Shown here one piece after another: positions 9,493-18,022 of a stretch of 64,000 bases of DNA. A program made the translations under genes and the position numbers. The notes below the pieces were generated by a model. The model worked only from the letters and a program-made list of their open reading frames with translations. It was not told where the DNA came from and ran no database searches. This DNA comes from Natrinema salsiterrestre. Its GTDB lineage: Archaea > Halobacteriota > Halobacteria > Halobacteriales > Natrialbaceae. The stretch's first letter is position 1. Each line of letters begins with the position of its first letter. The stretch lies in the NCBI RefSeq assembly GCF_029502005.1, contig NZ_JAMQOT010000003.1, positions 293,563 through 357,562 of the forward strand, written 5' to 3'.

Positions 9493-9744
9493 TTACAATT
9501 TCCGTCTCCTGCCCCGTTCCGAGTGACCGCCGTTCGATTGCGGTTCGGATCGCTCGAGGATTCTGCCGATCGCCCAGCCGACCCACACGAAGACGATCGC
9601 CATGAAGACGGCCATCTCGAGCCGGATGACGGACCCGTAGCGAACGGCGAGGACGAGACCGATGATAGCCACAGCAGCAGCGACGACGGTGAATACGTCG
9701 TAGAACGAACGGGGGTGCCGAACGTTCGGTAGTCGAGCGACCAT
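9493..9744 (-). CDS. Small two-helix membrane protein (83 aa)
   Basis: Hydrophobic protein of 83 residues with two predicted membrane helices (about residues 16-37 and 42-60) and a basic, polar C-terminal tail. I do not recognise a family. It is encoded against trkA and trkH, between them. A TATA-like box lies 21-28 bases before its ATG, suggesting a leaderless mRNA. Its place between the two Trk genes invites the idea of an accessory role in potassium transport, but nothing in the sequence proves it. Confidence 0.65.
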   Translation of the reverse strand: MVARLPNVRHPRSFYDVFTVVAAAVAIIGLVLAVRYGSVIRLEMAVFMAIVFVWVGWAIGRILERSEPQSNGGHSERGRRRKL

Positions 9745-9764
9745 GCGGGTTCTACGCGCGGTAC

Positions 9765-9772
9765 GTATATAG
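9765..9772 (-). promoter_or_regulatory. TATA box of the small membrane protein gene
   Basis: On the minus strand the sequence reads CTATATAC, centred about 25 bases upstream of the ATG at 9744. That is the usual distance for a leaderless haloarchaeal transcript. Confidence 0.45.
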
Positions 9773-9965
9773 ATAGCACACCGTCCTCGCGGTTCTGGAC
9801 ACGTGCTCAGCGACGGCGAGGCGACGGACCGACCCCCGATGTGAGAGCCACGCCCGACCAGTCACCCCGTCTCCGACGGTGACAGCGTCACGATGGATTA
9901 ATGAGACCGAACCTAGATGCCGTTACATATCGTGTCCAGACGAGACTATCAGCCGGTGGTGTGCT

Positions 9966-11498
9966 ATGCGGATCCGTACTGATTGGCGCGCCAGTTTGGC
10001 GTTCGTCGGCACCGTTTTGAAGTATCTCTCCGTCCCGCTCGCGTTTCCGATCGTCGTGGCACTCGTCTATTCGGAGCCGGTCTTCCCCTTCGTCGCGACG
10101 ATCGCGCTCACGATCGCTCTCGGCTACGGCCTCGAGCGGCTCAGACCGGAGCCGGACCTGCAGGTCCGGGAGGCGATGTTGTTCGTCGCGATCTCGTGGC
10201 TCGCGGTCGCGATCGTCGGCGCAGTGCCATACGTGCTCGCGGGTTTGGGAACCGAATCGACGCTCGCTCATCCCGTCAACGCCGTGTTCGAGTCGATGTC
10301 CGGGTTCACGACGACCGGGGCGACGGTTCTCGGGACGATCTCAGTGGAACGTCACTCGCACGCGATCATGATGTGGCGACAGCTCACCCAGTGGCTCGGC
10401 GGGATGGGGATCATCGTGTTGATGGTCGCGATCCTTCCCGAGCTGGCGGTCAGCGGTGCACAGCTCGTCGAGTCGGAAGCGCCGGGACCGCAGTTACAGA
10501 AACTCACGCCGCGTATCGCCGAGACGGCGCGCATCCTCTGGCTCGTCTACTTCGCCTTTACCGTCGTCTTCATCGGAATCCTCTACGGCCTGAATCAGGT
10601 GGGTCTGGCCCCCAACATGGGACTTTACAATGCCATTGCTCACGGATTCACGACGCTCCCGACGGGCGGATTCTCGCCCGAATCGAGGAGTATCGCGGCG
10701 TTCTCACCGATCGTTCAATGGACGTTCATCCCGTTCATCGTTATCGCCGGAACCAACTTCGCCCTGTTCTGGCACGTCTTCAGCGGCGAGAGACGGTGCT
10801 TCGTCCGCAACTCCGAGTTTCGGGCGTACATCGGCGCTATCGTTGGGCTGACCGTTTTACTCGCGGGAATCCTCTATGCAGGTGCCGCGCCGGAACTGGG
10901 GAAACTCGGCGGCGTAACTGCGGGTGCGTTCGAGAACTCGCTGCGACAGAGCGCCTTCCAGGTCGTCTCGCTACTGAACTCGACCGGCTACGCGACCAGT
11001 GACTTCGTCGAGTGGTCGTCGACGGGCAAAATCGTGCTCCTCTTCGCGATGCTCGTCGGCGGCTGTGCCGGCTCGACCGGCGGGGGCGTCAAGGTCGTCC
11101 GGTGGCTGATCGTGTTCAAGATGCTTCGTCGGGAACTGTTCACAGCCTCCCACCCGGAGGTCGTCCGTCCGATTCGACTCGGCGGCAACGTCGTCGACGA
11201 GGACGCCATTCGCGGCGTGCTCGGCTTCACGTTCATGTACCTCTTCGTCTTCGCCCTCGCGACACTGCTCATCGCGCTCGACGCCAACCATCTGATCGAG
11301 ACGCCGCTCGAGGCCTTCAGCGCGAGCCTCGCGACGATCGGGAACATCGGTCCCGGCTTCGGATTCCTCGGCCCCTTCGGCAGTTACACCGACTTCCCGA
11401 TACCGTCGAAACTCCTGATGATCTTCCTCATGTGGATCGGCCGGCTGGAGATAATCCCGGTCCTGGTCATGTTCACCGGCGGGTTCTGGACCCGGTAA
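9966..11498 (+). CDS. trkH: TrkH family potassium uptake channel subunit
   Basis: A 510-residue integral membrane protein of the Trk/Ktr/HKT superfamily with four pore repeats. The filter segments are visible: SGFTTTGATVL, GFTTLPTGGFS, LNSTGYATSDF and IGNIGPGFGF, each with the key Gly. SGGCAGSTGGGVKV forms the intramembrane loop after the third repeat. It moves K+ inwards and is gated by TrkA. I chose ATG 9966 (MRIRTDWRASL); the frame is open upstream to a GTG at 9879, but that would add unlikely residues. A TATA-like TTACATATC lies about 37 bases before the ATG. Confidence 0.93.
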   Translation: MRIRTDWRASLAFVGTVLKYLSVPLAFPIVVALVYSEPVFPFVATIALTIALGYGLERLRPEPDLQVREAMLFVAISWLAVAIVGAVPYVLAGLGTESTLAHPVNAVFESMSGFTTTGATVLGTISVERHSHAIMMWRQLTQWLGGMGIIVLMVAILPELAVSGAQLVESEAPGPQLQKLTPRIAETARILWLVYFAFTVVFIGILYGLNQVGLAPNMGLYNAIAHGFTTLPTGGFSPESRSIAAFSPIVQWTFIPFIVIAGTNFALFWHVFSGERRCFVRNSEFRAYIGAIVGLTVLLAGILYAGAAPELGKLGGVTAGAFENSLRQSAFQVVSLLNSTGYATSDFVEWSSTGKIVLLFAMLVGGCAGSTGGGVKVVRWLIVFKMLRRELFTASHPEVVRPIRLGGNVVDEDAIRGVLGFTFMYLFVFALATLLIALDANHLIETPLEAFSASLATIGNIGPGFGFLGPFGSYTDFPIPSKLLMIFLMWIGRLEIIPVLVMFTGGFWTR

Positions 11499-11540
11499 AA
11501 AGCGCACTCAGTATTCGCTCTCTCCGTCTTCGCTATTTTC

Positions 11541-12281
11541 TCAGTCGATCGTCGTCCCCGGATTCTCGCCCTCGAGGAAGGGCTCGAGCGCCTCGAGGCC
11601 GAAAATAGCGGCCTCGGCCTCGAGTGCCAGCAGCGTCCGGACCTTGCCGGCCATCCCGCCGGTGACGTCGGTCGCGTCGCTCGCGCCGAGCACCGCGGCG
11701 ACGGCGTCGAACTCGTCGATGCGGTCGATCACCGCGTCCTCCTCGTCTAACACGCCGGGGACCGTCGAGCAGAGGCCGACGCGGTCGGCCTCGAGCGTCC
11801 GGGCGAGGTCCGCCACGAGTTCGTCGCCGCTGACGACTGTCGCGCCCGCGCCGGCGTGAGCGATCACGTCCCCGTGGAGCACCGGCACGAACCCCTCCGC
11901 GAGCATCGTTTCGATCTGCCGAGTCGGCAGATCGAGCTCCCCTTCGTCATCGCGAGCGGCCGCCGAGAAGGGATGGACCGGCAGCGCCTGGACGTCGCGC
12001 TCGAGCAGCCGTCCCAGAACGAACTGGTTCAGGGTCTTCATCGCGCCGTGGATGTCGAGCACCGCGGTCGCGTCGCGCGTCCCCTCGGTCGTGCTGACGC
12101 CGTGTTCGCTGGCGTTGTGGTGGCCGAAGCTCCCGCCGCCGTGGACGACGACGAGGTCCTCGAGCCCGCCGTCGATCGCCGCCGCGATGGCGTCTGCCGC
12201 TCGTCCGAGCGCTTCGCCGTCGAGCGTCTCCGGCCGGTCCTTCTCGGTGACGACGCTGCCGCCGAGTTTCAGGACGATCAT
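11541..12281 (-). CDS. ipk: Isopentenyl phosphate kinase
   Basis: Amino acid kinase fold enzyme of 246 residues that phosphorylates isopentenyl phosphate to isopentenyl diphosphate, the last step of the modified archaeal mevalonate pathway. The Lys-Gly-Gly motif KLGGSVVTEK lies at the N-terminus. The HGGGSFGHH loop contains the His that contacts the substrate phosphate, and GGMAGKV is the ATP-binding region near the C-terminus. Its ATG overlaps the stop of the mevalonate kinase gene by four bases (ATGA), so the pair is translated as one operon. It is convergent with trkH. Confidence 0.94.
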   Translation of the reverse strand: MIVLKLGGSVVTEKDRPETLDGEALGRAADAIAAAIDGGLEDLVVVHGGGSFGHHNASEHGVSTTEGTRDATAVLDIHGAMKTLNQFVLGRLLERDVQALPVHPFSAAARDDEGELDLPTRQIETMLAEGFVPVLHGDVIAHAGAGATVVSGDELVADLARTLEADRVGLCSTVPGVLDEEDAVIDRIDEFDAVAAVLGASDATDVTGGMAGKVRTLLALEAEAAIFGLEALEPFLEGENPGTTID

Positions 12282-13264
12282 TCGAGTCGCTCCACCCCCG
12301 TTTCGGTGAGTTCCGCGCGGAAGGCGTCCTCACAGCCCGGGGTGAACGAGAGGGCCGTTTCCGTCTCGTCGGTCGGATCGAGGGCGACGATACAGCCGCC
12401 GCCGCCGGCTCCGGTGAGCTTCGCGCCGTGGGCGCCCGCGTCGCGAGCCGCCCAGACCATCGTATCGAGCGATCGCGAGGAGACCCCCAGCGCTGAGAGG
12501 AGGCCGTGGTTGAAGTCCATCAGCCGACCGATCTCCTCGACGTCGCCGTCGGCGAGCGCGTCTTCGCCGTTCCGAACCACGTCCCCGATCGCTTCGACCG
12601 TATCGGCCGCGAAGTCGTACTCCTCGCGCAGGCTGCGAACCCCGGCGACCAACTGGCCGGTATCCCCCGCCCCGCCGTCGAACCCGATCACGATCGGCAG
12701 ATCGGGGGCTTCGAGCGATCGACAGTCCTCGCCTTCGACCCGGACCGCACCGCCGGTCGCCGAGCAGAACGTATCTGCTCGCGACGCCTGGCCGTCTTGG
12801 ACCTGCGACTCCGTCCGGTAGGCTCGAGCGGCGAGTTCCGCTGGCTCGAGGGTGACGCCCAGTTCGCGGGTCGCGGCGTCGATTGCGGCGACGACGACCG
12901 CGGCCGAGGAGCCGAGGCCCGCACCGAGGGGAATGTCGCTCTCGATCGTGACGTCGAAGCCGGCGTCCTCCGCGCCGGTGACCGCGCGGACCTGTTCGAT
13001 CGCGCCGTCGACGTACTGCGTCGCCGCCGTCACGAGCGACTCCGGAACGTCGACGTCGGGTCGACTATCGGCGGTGGCCCCGTACTCCACCGTGAACCCG
13101 TTCAGACTGAGATCCTCGGCGTTGACCCGGAGATGCCCGTCGTCTCGTCGTTCTACCTCGACCCGCGCCCGCCGTTCGATCGCACAGGGAACGGCGGGTT
13201 CGCCGTAAACCACCGCGTGCTCCCCGAACAGGTACACCTTCCCGGGAGCGCTCGAGCGTGTCAT
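12278..13264 (-). CDS. mvk: Mevalonate kinase
   Basis: GHMP kinase of 328 residues that makes phosphomevalonate from mevalonate and ATP. Motif 1 is APGKVYLFGEHAVVYG at the N-terminus, motif 2 is PLGAGLGSSAAVVVA (about residues 111-125) and motif 3 is KLTGAGGGGCIVAL near the C-terminus. The overlap with ipk fixes it in a two-gene isoprenoid operon. In other haloarchaea this pair usually sits directly between rpsB and rnj. Here an ABC transporter, thiR and the trk genes separate them from both. Confidence 0.95.
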   Translation of the reverse strand: MTRSSAPGKVYLFGEHAVVYGEPAVPCAIERRARVEVERRDDGHLRVNAEDLSLNGFTVEYGATADSRPDVDVPESLVTAATQYVDGAIEQVRAVTGAEDAGFDVTIESDIPLGAGLGSSAAVVVAAIDAATRELGVTLEPAELAARAYRTESQVQDGQASRADTFCSATGGAVRVEGEDCRSLEAPDLPIVIGFDGGAGDTGQLVAGVRSLREEYDFAADTVEAIGDVVRNGEDALADGDVEEIGRLMDFNHGLLSALGVSSRSLDTMVWAARDAGAHGAKLTGAGGGGCIVALDPTDETETALSFTPGCEDAFRAELTETGVERLE

Positions 13265-13388
13265 GGCGGGGCGTTCGTCCGACGATGGTTAATACCTATC
13301 CTTGTTCGTGAACGGGCGATGATTCGCCACTCAATCGCAGGCCGATCGTATTCTCCGGTGTTATATCCGGGTAGTAACGACTCCGTCT

Positions 13389-14324
13389 GTGAACCGACGA
13401 ACGTATCTCGGCGTCCTTACGAGTGGCGTGGCGGTCGGCGCTGCCGGTTGTCTGGGCGATCTCGACGGAGACGATATCGATAGCGACGAACACCCGATCG
13501 GCGCGTGGGCGGACGGAACGATCGAGTTCGGACTGCCACCGTTTCAGGACGCGGAAGAACTCGAGCGACAGTACGCAGGAACCTTCGAATGGCTCGCCGA
13601 CGGGTTCGAGGAAGTCGACTCGGTTGAGGGAACGCCGACGACGAGCTACAGTGCGGTCGTCGAGAGCGTCGTGCAGGGGCACACGGAATTAGCCAATCTC
13701 TCGCCGGTCATCTACGTTATCGCGCGCGACGAGGGTATCCACCCGCTGGCGATAAACTGGTCCCACGGCAGTGAGGCGTACCACTCCTATATCGCCACGC
13801 GGGCCGAGACGGACGTCGAAACCCTCGAGGACCTCGAGGGAGCGACGGTCGCGATGGTCGATCCGCTGAGTTCGAGCGGCGGGCTGTTCCCGCGGTACAT
13901 GCTCGCCGAAGCCGGGCTCGATGCGGGTGATATCAACACCGAGCCGGCCGATTTCGACGTCGAATGGTCGTTCGGCCACGACGCCGCGTTGCAGGCGCTC
14001 GAAAACGGTCACGTCGACGCGGCGGCCTACGGCGACTTCCAGCATCCGGGCGGCGATGAAATCGTCAAAGTCGCCGAGAGCGAGCCGATCCCGTTCGATC
14101 CGATCGTCGTCAAACCGGACACCCCCGAGACGGTCCGCGACCAGTTGAGCGAGCGGCTCATCAAGACCCCCGACGACGCGCTCGAAGACCACCGAGTCGA
14201 CCGATACGGCCCCGTCGAACCCGGAACCTACGACCCGGTTCGAGACGTCGCCGAGGAGATGGGCGTCGAGATCGCGGATCTCGAGGAGGACGCGGACGAG
14301 GGAGAGGAGAACGAAAGCCAATAA
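13389..14324 (+). CDS. phnD: Phosphonate/phosphate-type ABC transporter substrate-binding lipoprotein
   Basis: A 311-residue PhnD-family periplasmic-type binding protein. The N-terminus MNRRTYLGVLTSG is a twin-arginine signal and AAGCLG the lipobox, so it should be lipid-anchored outside the membrane. The body has the family pattern: IEFGLPPFQD at the start, then YHSYIATRAETDVETLEDL and VDPLSSSGGLFPRYML, the segment that binds the oxyanion. Translation starts at a GTG (13389). It is followed after 11 bases by phnC. The ligand may be a phosphonate, phosphate or phosphite, or a phosphorylated vitamin precursor. Confidence 0.87.
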   Translation: MNRRTYLGVLTSGVAVGAAGCLGDLDGDDIDSDEHPIGAWADGTIEFGLPPFQDAEELERQYAGTFEWLADGFEEVDSVEGTPTTSYSAVVESVVQGHTELANLSPVIYVIARDEGIHPLAINWSHGSEAYHSYIATRAETDVETLEDLEGATVAMVDPLSSSGGLFPRYMLAEAGLDAGDINTEPADFDVEWSFGHDAALQALENGHVDAAAYGDFQHPGGDEIVKVAESEPIPFDPIVVKPDTPETVRDQLSERLIKTPDDALEDHRVDRYGPVEPGTYDPVRDVAEEMGVEIADLEEDADEGEENESQ

Positions 14325-14335
14325 GCCAACAACCG

Positions 14336-15037
14336 ATGCTCAGCGTCGCCTCCCTCGAGAAACGCTACGGAGACGCACCCGCAGTCCGCGGTATCGATTT
14401 CGATCTCGAGCCCGGTGACCTAACCGTCTTGATCGGCCGATCGGGAGCCGGCAAGACGACGCTTCTGCGGTGTCTCGACGGACTCGAGCGACCCGATTCG
14501 GGGACAGTTCGACTCGACGGAACGCGACCCGACCCGACGGACATCGCGCTCGTCTTCCAGACGGGTGCGCTAATCGACGGCAAGTCCGCACTCGAGACCG
14601 TCCTCGACGGCGCACTCGGTCGTGAACCGGTGTGGCGGGAGCTACTCGGCTGGCACACGGCCGGCGAAAAGCGCGCGGCGATCGAGCGATTGCACGCCGT
14701 CGGGTTGGCCGGCGACGCGGCTCGGCGCGTCGGCGATCTCTCCGGTGGCGAACGCCAGCGCGTCGGGATCGCTCGTGCGCTCCAGCAGGAACCCCGAGCA
14801 TTGCTCGCCGACGAACCCGTCGCTGCTCTCGATCCCGCAACGGCTCGATCGGTGCTCGAGCGCCTCGCCGCCGTCGTCTGCGAACGGAATCTCGTCGGAC
14901 TCGTGAGTCTCCACCAGCCCCGACTCGCCGGTGGCGTCGCCGATCGGTATCTGGGCCTTTCCGATGGTCGAGTCACGCTCGATGCACCAGCGAGCGACGT
15001 CGACGAAGCGCGTATTGCGGCGGTGTACGATGACTGA
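14336..15037 (+). CDS. phnC: Phosphonate-type ABC transporter ATP-binding protein
   Basis: ABC ATPase of 233 residues. Walker A is GRSGAGKTTLL (about residues 34-44), the signature is LSGGERQRVGIARAL, Walker B is ALLADEPVAALDP, and a His switch follows in SLHQP. It powers uptake through the permease encoded next. It lies 11 bases after phnD and its end overlaps the phnE start by eight bases. Sequence and gene order place it in the PhnC group rather than among the Pst phosphate transporters. Confidence 0.9.
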   Translation: MLSVASLEKRYGDAPAVRGIDFDLEPGDLTVLIGRSGAGKTTLLRCLDGLERPDSGTVRLDGTRPDPTDIALVFQTGALIDGKSALETVLDGALGREPVWRELLGWHTAGEKRAAIERLHAVGLAGDAARRVGDLSGGERQRVGIARALQQEPRALLADEPVAALDPATARSVLERLAAVVCERNLVGLVSLHQPRLAGGVADRYLGLSDGRVTLDAPASDVDEARIAAVYDD

Positions 15038-16022
15038 TCCGAGTCACGGCTGCACGGAACCGGACTCGGACGAGCCATCCGGAGACACGAGTGCCGGGGC
15101 GATAGCGGCAGAACGGAGCGACGGTGGAGAGACCGAGGTCCAAGCGGAAACGAACGGCGGAGGAACAGCGGGGGCCTCGGCTACAATCGACACCGAATTC
15201 GACCGCATCCGACGGCAGTGGCGACGTCGAATGACGAGTCGAATCGTCCTCGTCGCCGGGCTCGTTCTGGGTGTCGTCCTGACAGCCCGATGGCTCGGCT
15301 TCGATCTCGCCTACCTCTACGCCCACCGGGAGAACTTCACGTCGGTCCTGCTCGAGGAGATGCTCGCTCCGACACAGCTCTGGGAGCAACTGCAGGGTGA
15401 TGCACCGACACTGGTGCCAGCGGCATTCGAAACCCTTGCCATCGCCACTGTCGGGACTGCGATCGGCTCGCCGCTCGCGCTGTGTTTTGGCGTTCTGGCG
15501 GCGAACAACGTCACGCCGCGGCTCGTGTATGGTCCGATGCGGCTCCTCCTGGGTGGACTCCGTGCAGTGCCGAGTATGGTGTATGCACTCCTGTTCGTGA
15601 TTCTCGCGGGGTTAGGGCCCGTTGCCGGGGTTCTGGCGGTCGCGATGGGAACGATCGGCGATCTCGGACGACTGTTCGCCGACGAGATGGAGGAGATCGA
15701 CCGCACTCCCGTCGAAGCCGTCGCCTCGAGCGGTGCGGGTCTCCTCGCGACGACGTCCGCCGCACGTCTCCCGCAGGTCACGACCGCGTACGTGGCTTGG
15801 ACGCTGTTCTACCTCGAACTCAACGCGCGAAAGAGTTCGGTCCTCGGAATCGTTGGTGCGGGCGGAATCGGGTATCCGCTTATTATGGCGTTTCGGGCGC
15901 GCAACTACACGCGAGTGATGGCGGCCATCGTCATCATTCTGCTCCTCATCGTGAGCGTCGAAGCCGCGGCGAATCGCCTTCGAACGGCTCTCGATGCGGA
16001 CCGTCGACCGTCTCGGAGGTGA
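15030..16022 (+). CDS. phnE: Phosphonate-type ABC transporter permease
   Basis: Binding-protein-dependent permease of 330 residues with about six membrane helices. The EAA-like loop reads EAVASSGAGLLAT, and LGIVGAGGIGYPL is the conserved C-terminal segment of PhnE permeases. The start at 15030 (MTDPSHGCTE) overlaps phnC by eight bases, implying coupled translation. The first 65 residues are an acidic, Ser/Gly/Glu-rich, probably disordered cytoplasmic tail, making the protein longer than most PhnE homologues of about 270 residues. Confidence 0.88.
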   Translation: MTDPSHGCTEPDSDEPSGDTSAGAIAAERSDGGETEVQAETNGGGTAGASATIDTEFDRIRRQWRRRMTSRIVLVAGLVLGVVLTARWLGFDLAYLYAHRENFTSVLLEEMLAPTQLWEQLQGDAPTLVPAAFETLAIATVGTAIGSPLALCFGVLAANNVTPRLVYGPMRLLLGGLRAVPSMVYALLFVILAGLGPVAGVLAVAMGTIGDLGRLFADEMEEIDRTPVEAVASSGAGLLATTSAARLPQVTTAYVAWTLFYLELNARKSSVLGIVGAGGIGYPLIMAFRARNYTRVMAAIVIILLLIVSVEAAANRLRTALDADRRPSRR

Positions 16023-16095
16023 TATCCGGTCGGACCGTTCGTCTCGAGGGCCGTCGGTAGTCGGACTTATGCCGCTGCGGTCGGACGTCGATCGT

Positions 16096-17019
16096 ATGTC
16101 GCTCGTCCTCCCGAGTGAACTCGTCGTCGATCGGTTCCTCCCGACCGTGCGGTCGATGCTCGCCACCCGACTCGCCGAGCGCGGCCTCACCCAACAGGAG
16201 ATCGCCGCCGAACTCGGCGTCACCCAGGCCGCCGTCAGCAAGTACGTCGGCGGCGAGAGCGGCGGCGACGACCGTTTCCGCGAGGACCCCGAAACCGTCG
16301 CCACCGTCGACCGCATCGCCGCCGGACTCGCCGGCGACGAGATGGACGGCTACGACGCGCTGGCCGAACTCCTCTCGCTCGTCCGAACGCTCGAGGACCG
16401 CGGTCCGATCTGCGAACTCCACGAGGAGGCGATGCCCGAACTGCGGGGTCTGGGCTGTGACCTCTGCGTTCGCGGACTCGATCCGGACGTGCGTGCCGAA
16501 CGGGACGTCCTCGCGAACGTCCGCACCGCCGCACGCACGCTCGCTTCGATTCCCGGCATGGCGGACTACATCCCGAACGTGGGAACCAACGTCGGCATGT
16601 GCCTGCCCGATCCCCGCGACGAGACCGACGTCGCCGCGATCCCCGGCCGAATCTACGCCATGGGCGGCCGAATCGAGATCCCGGCGAATCCCGAATTCGG
16701 CGCGTCGAAACACGTCGCGACGGCGGTCCTCGCCGCGACTGCCGTCGACTCCGAGGTCCACAGCGCGATCAATATCGCCACCGACGACGACCTGCTCGCG
16801 GCCGCACGGGCGATCGGTATCGACCCCCTCGAGTTCGACGCCGATTACGAGGACCGCGGTGACCACTTGCAGACTCAGTTCGCCGACCGCGGTACGGTCC
16901 CGCGCATCGCCTACCACCGCGGCGCGTTCGGGATCGAACCCGCGACCTACGTCTTCGGGTCGACAGCGGTCGAGGCCGCCGAACTGATCGGGGACTTGCT
17001 CGAGACCGCATCCCAGTAA
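16096..17019 (+). CDS. thiR: ThiR: HTH-ThiN thiamine biosynthesis regulator
   Basis: A 307-residue protein with an N-terminal helix-turn-helix (LTQQEIAAELGVTQAAVSKYV, residues about 32-52) and a C-terminal thiamine-phosphate-synthase-like (ThiN) domain from about residue 130. The latter includes IPNVGTNVGMCLP and the GRIEIPANPEFGASKHVA segment. This fusion is the architecture of ThiR, the archaeal repressor/activator of thiamine genes that senses thiamine phosphate. The chosen start MSLVLPSELVVDRFLP matches the family; upstream in-frame starts add unrelated residues. It follows phnE by 73 bases on the same strand. Confidence 0.85.
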   Translation: MSLVLPSELVVDRFLPTVRSMLATRLAERGLTQQEIAAELGVTQAAVSKYVGGESGGDDRFREDPETVATVDRIAAGLAGDEMDGYDALAELLSLVRTLEDRGPICELHEEAMPELRGLGCDLCVRGLDPDVRAERDVLANVRTAARTLASIPGMADYIPNVGTNVGMCLPDPRDETDVAAIPGRIYAMGGRIEIPANPEFGASKHVATAVLAATAVDSEVHSAINIATDDDLLAAARAIGIDPLEFDADYEDRGDHLQTQFADRGTVPRIAYHRGAFGIEPATYVFGSTAVEAAELIGDLLETASQ

Positions 17020-17212
17020 CTGCGCCCTCGAGACGCACGGCGTAGGCCACCCCTTCGACGACCCCGCACGGTACTGGTAGCGGTAGCTATCGACGCCGGA
17101 ACCGATGGGGTGCCCACGCGCTGTCGGATAGTCGGTGTATGGCTACACAGCGCAGGCTACCGCGGGATACGTAGCGAGAAAACGAAACAGTATCGCGTCG
17201 AATTCGAGCGGA

Positions 17213-18022
17213 TTAGACGCCGCTTTCGAAGTCCTCGAGGGAGTAGGACGGCTCGGCACCGCGGCGGTCGAGGACCTCGTTGGCGAGGAGCCAGTAGACG
17301 ACCGAGAGGGCCTTGCGACCCTTGTTGTTCGTCGGGACGACGAGGTCGACGTTACTGACCTGGTTGTTCGAGTCACACATCGCGATGACCGGGATGCCGA
17401 CCGTGATGGCCTCCTTGACGGCCTGGGCGTCGCCGATCGGGTCAGTGACGACGAGCACGTCCGGCTCGATGTAGCCGTCGTACTTCGGGTTCGTGAGGGT
17501 GCCCGGGATGAAGCGGCCGGTGCGGGCGCGAGCGCCCACGGCCTCGGCGAACTTCTCCGCCGGGAACCGACCGTACTGGCGACTCGAGGTGACCAGAATC
17601 TGTTCCGGGTCGTAGTTTGCGAGGAAGTCCGCGGCCGTGCGGATACGGCCGTCGGTCTTCGAGACGTCGAGGACGTAGAGGCCGTCGGTTCGGACGCGGT
17701 GGATGAACCGCTCCATGTCCTCGGTCTTCTGCTGGGTCCCGATGTGGACCCCGGCGCCGAGGTAGTCCTCGACGGGGATCAGCAGGTCCGCCTCCTCGTC
17801 GGACATGACGTCGTCGTCGAGGGTCGGACCGGCGTCCTCCTCGTCGACGTCGTCGGTTTCTTCGGCGTCGGCCGCGGGCGCTCCCTCGGCGTCGGCGGGC
17901 TGTTCGTCTACTGGCTCGACGTCGTCGGCGTCGGCGGCGGGGCCAGCCCCTTCGGCTGGCTCCTCGTCGATCGCCTCCTCGGCGGCGTCGAGCCCTTCCT
18001 GGGTTGCATCGTTCTCTGTCAT
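17213..18022 (-). CDS. rpsB: 30S ribosomal protein S2 (uS2)
   Basis: A 269-residue small-subunit protein. The conserved body starts near residue 80 ([21 protein letters not shown]) and includes [11 protein letters not shown] and [10 protein letters not shown]. The first 75 residues are a very acidic Ala/Asp/Glu-rich extension, common in haloarchaeal S2 and probably disordered. Its ATG overlaps the eno stop by four bases, so it is the last gene of the large minus-strand transcription/translation block. Confidence 0.95.
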   Translation of the reverse strand: MTENDATQEGLDAAEEAIDEEPAEGAGPAADADDVEPVDEQPADAEGAPAADAEETDDVDEEDAGPTLDDDVMSDEEADLLIPVEDYLGAGVHIGTQQKTEDMERFIHRVRTDGLYVLDVSKTDGRIRTAADFLANYDPEQILVTSSRQYGRFPAEKFAEAVGARARTGRFIPGTLTNPKYDGYIEPDVLVVTDPIGDAQAVKEAITVGIPVIAMCDSNNQVSNVDLVVPTNNKGRKALSVVYWLLANEVLDRRGAEPSYSLEDFESGV

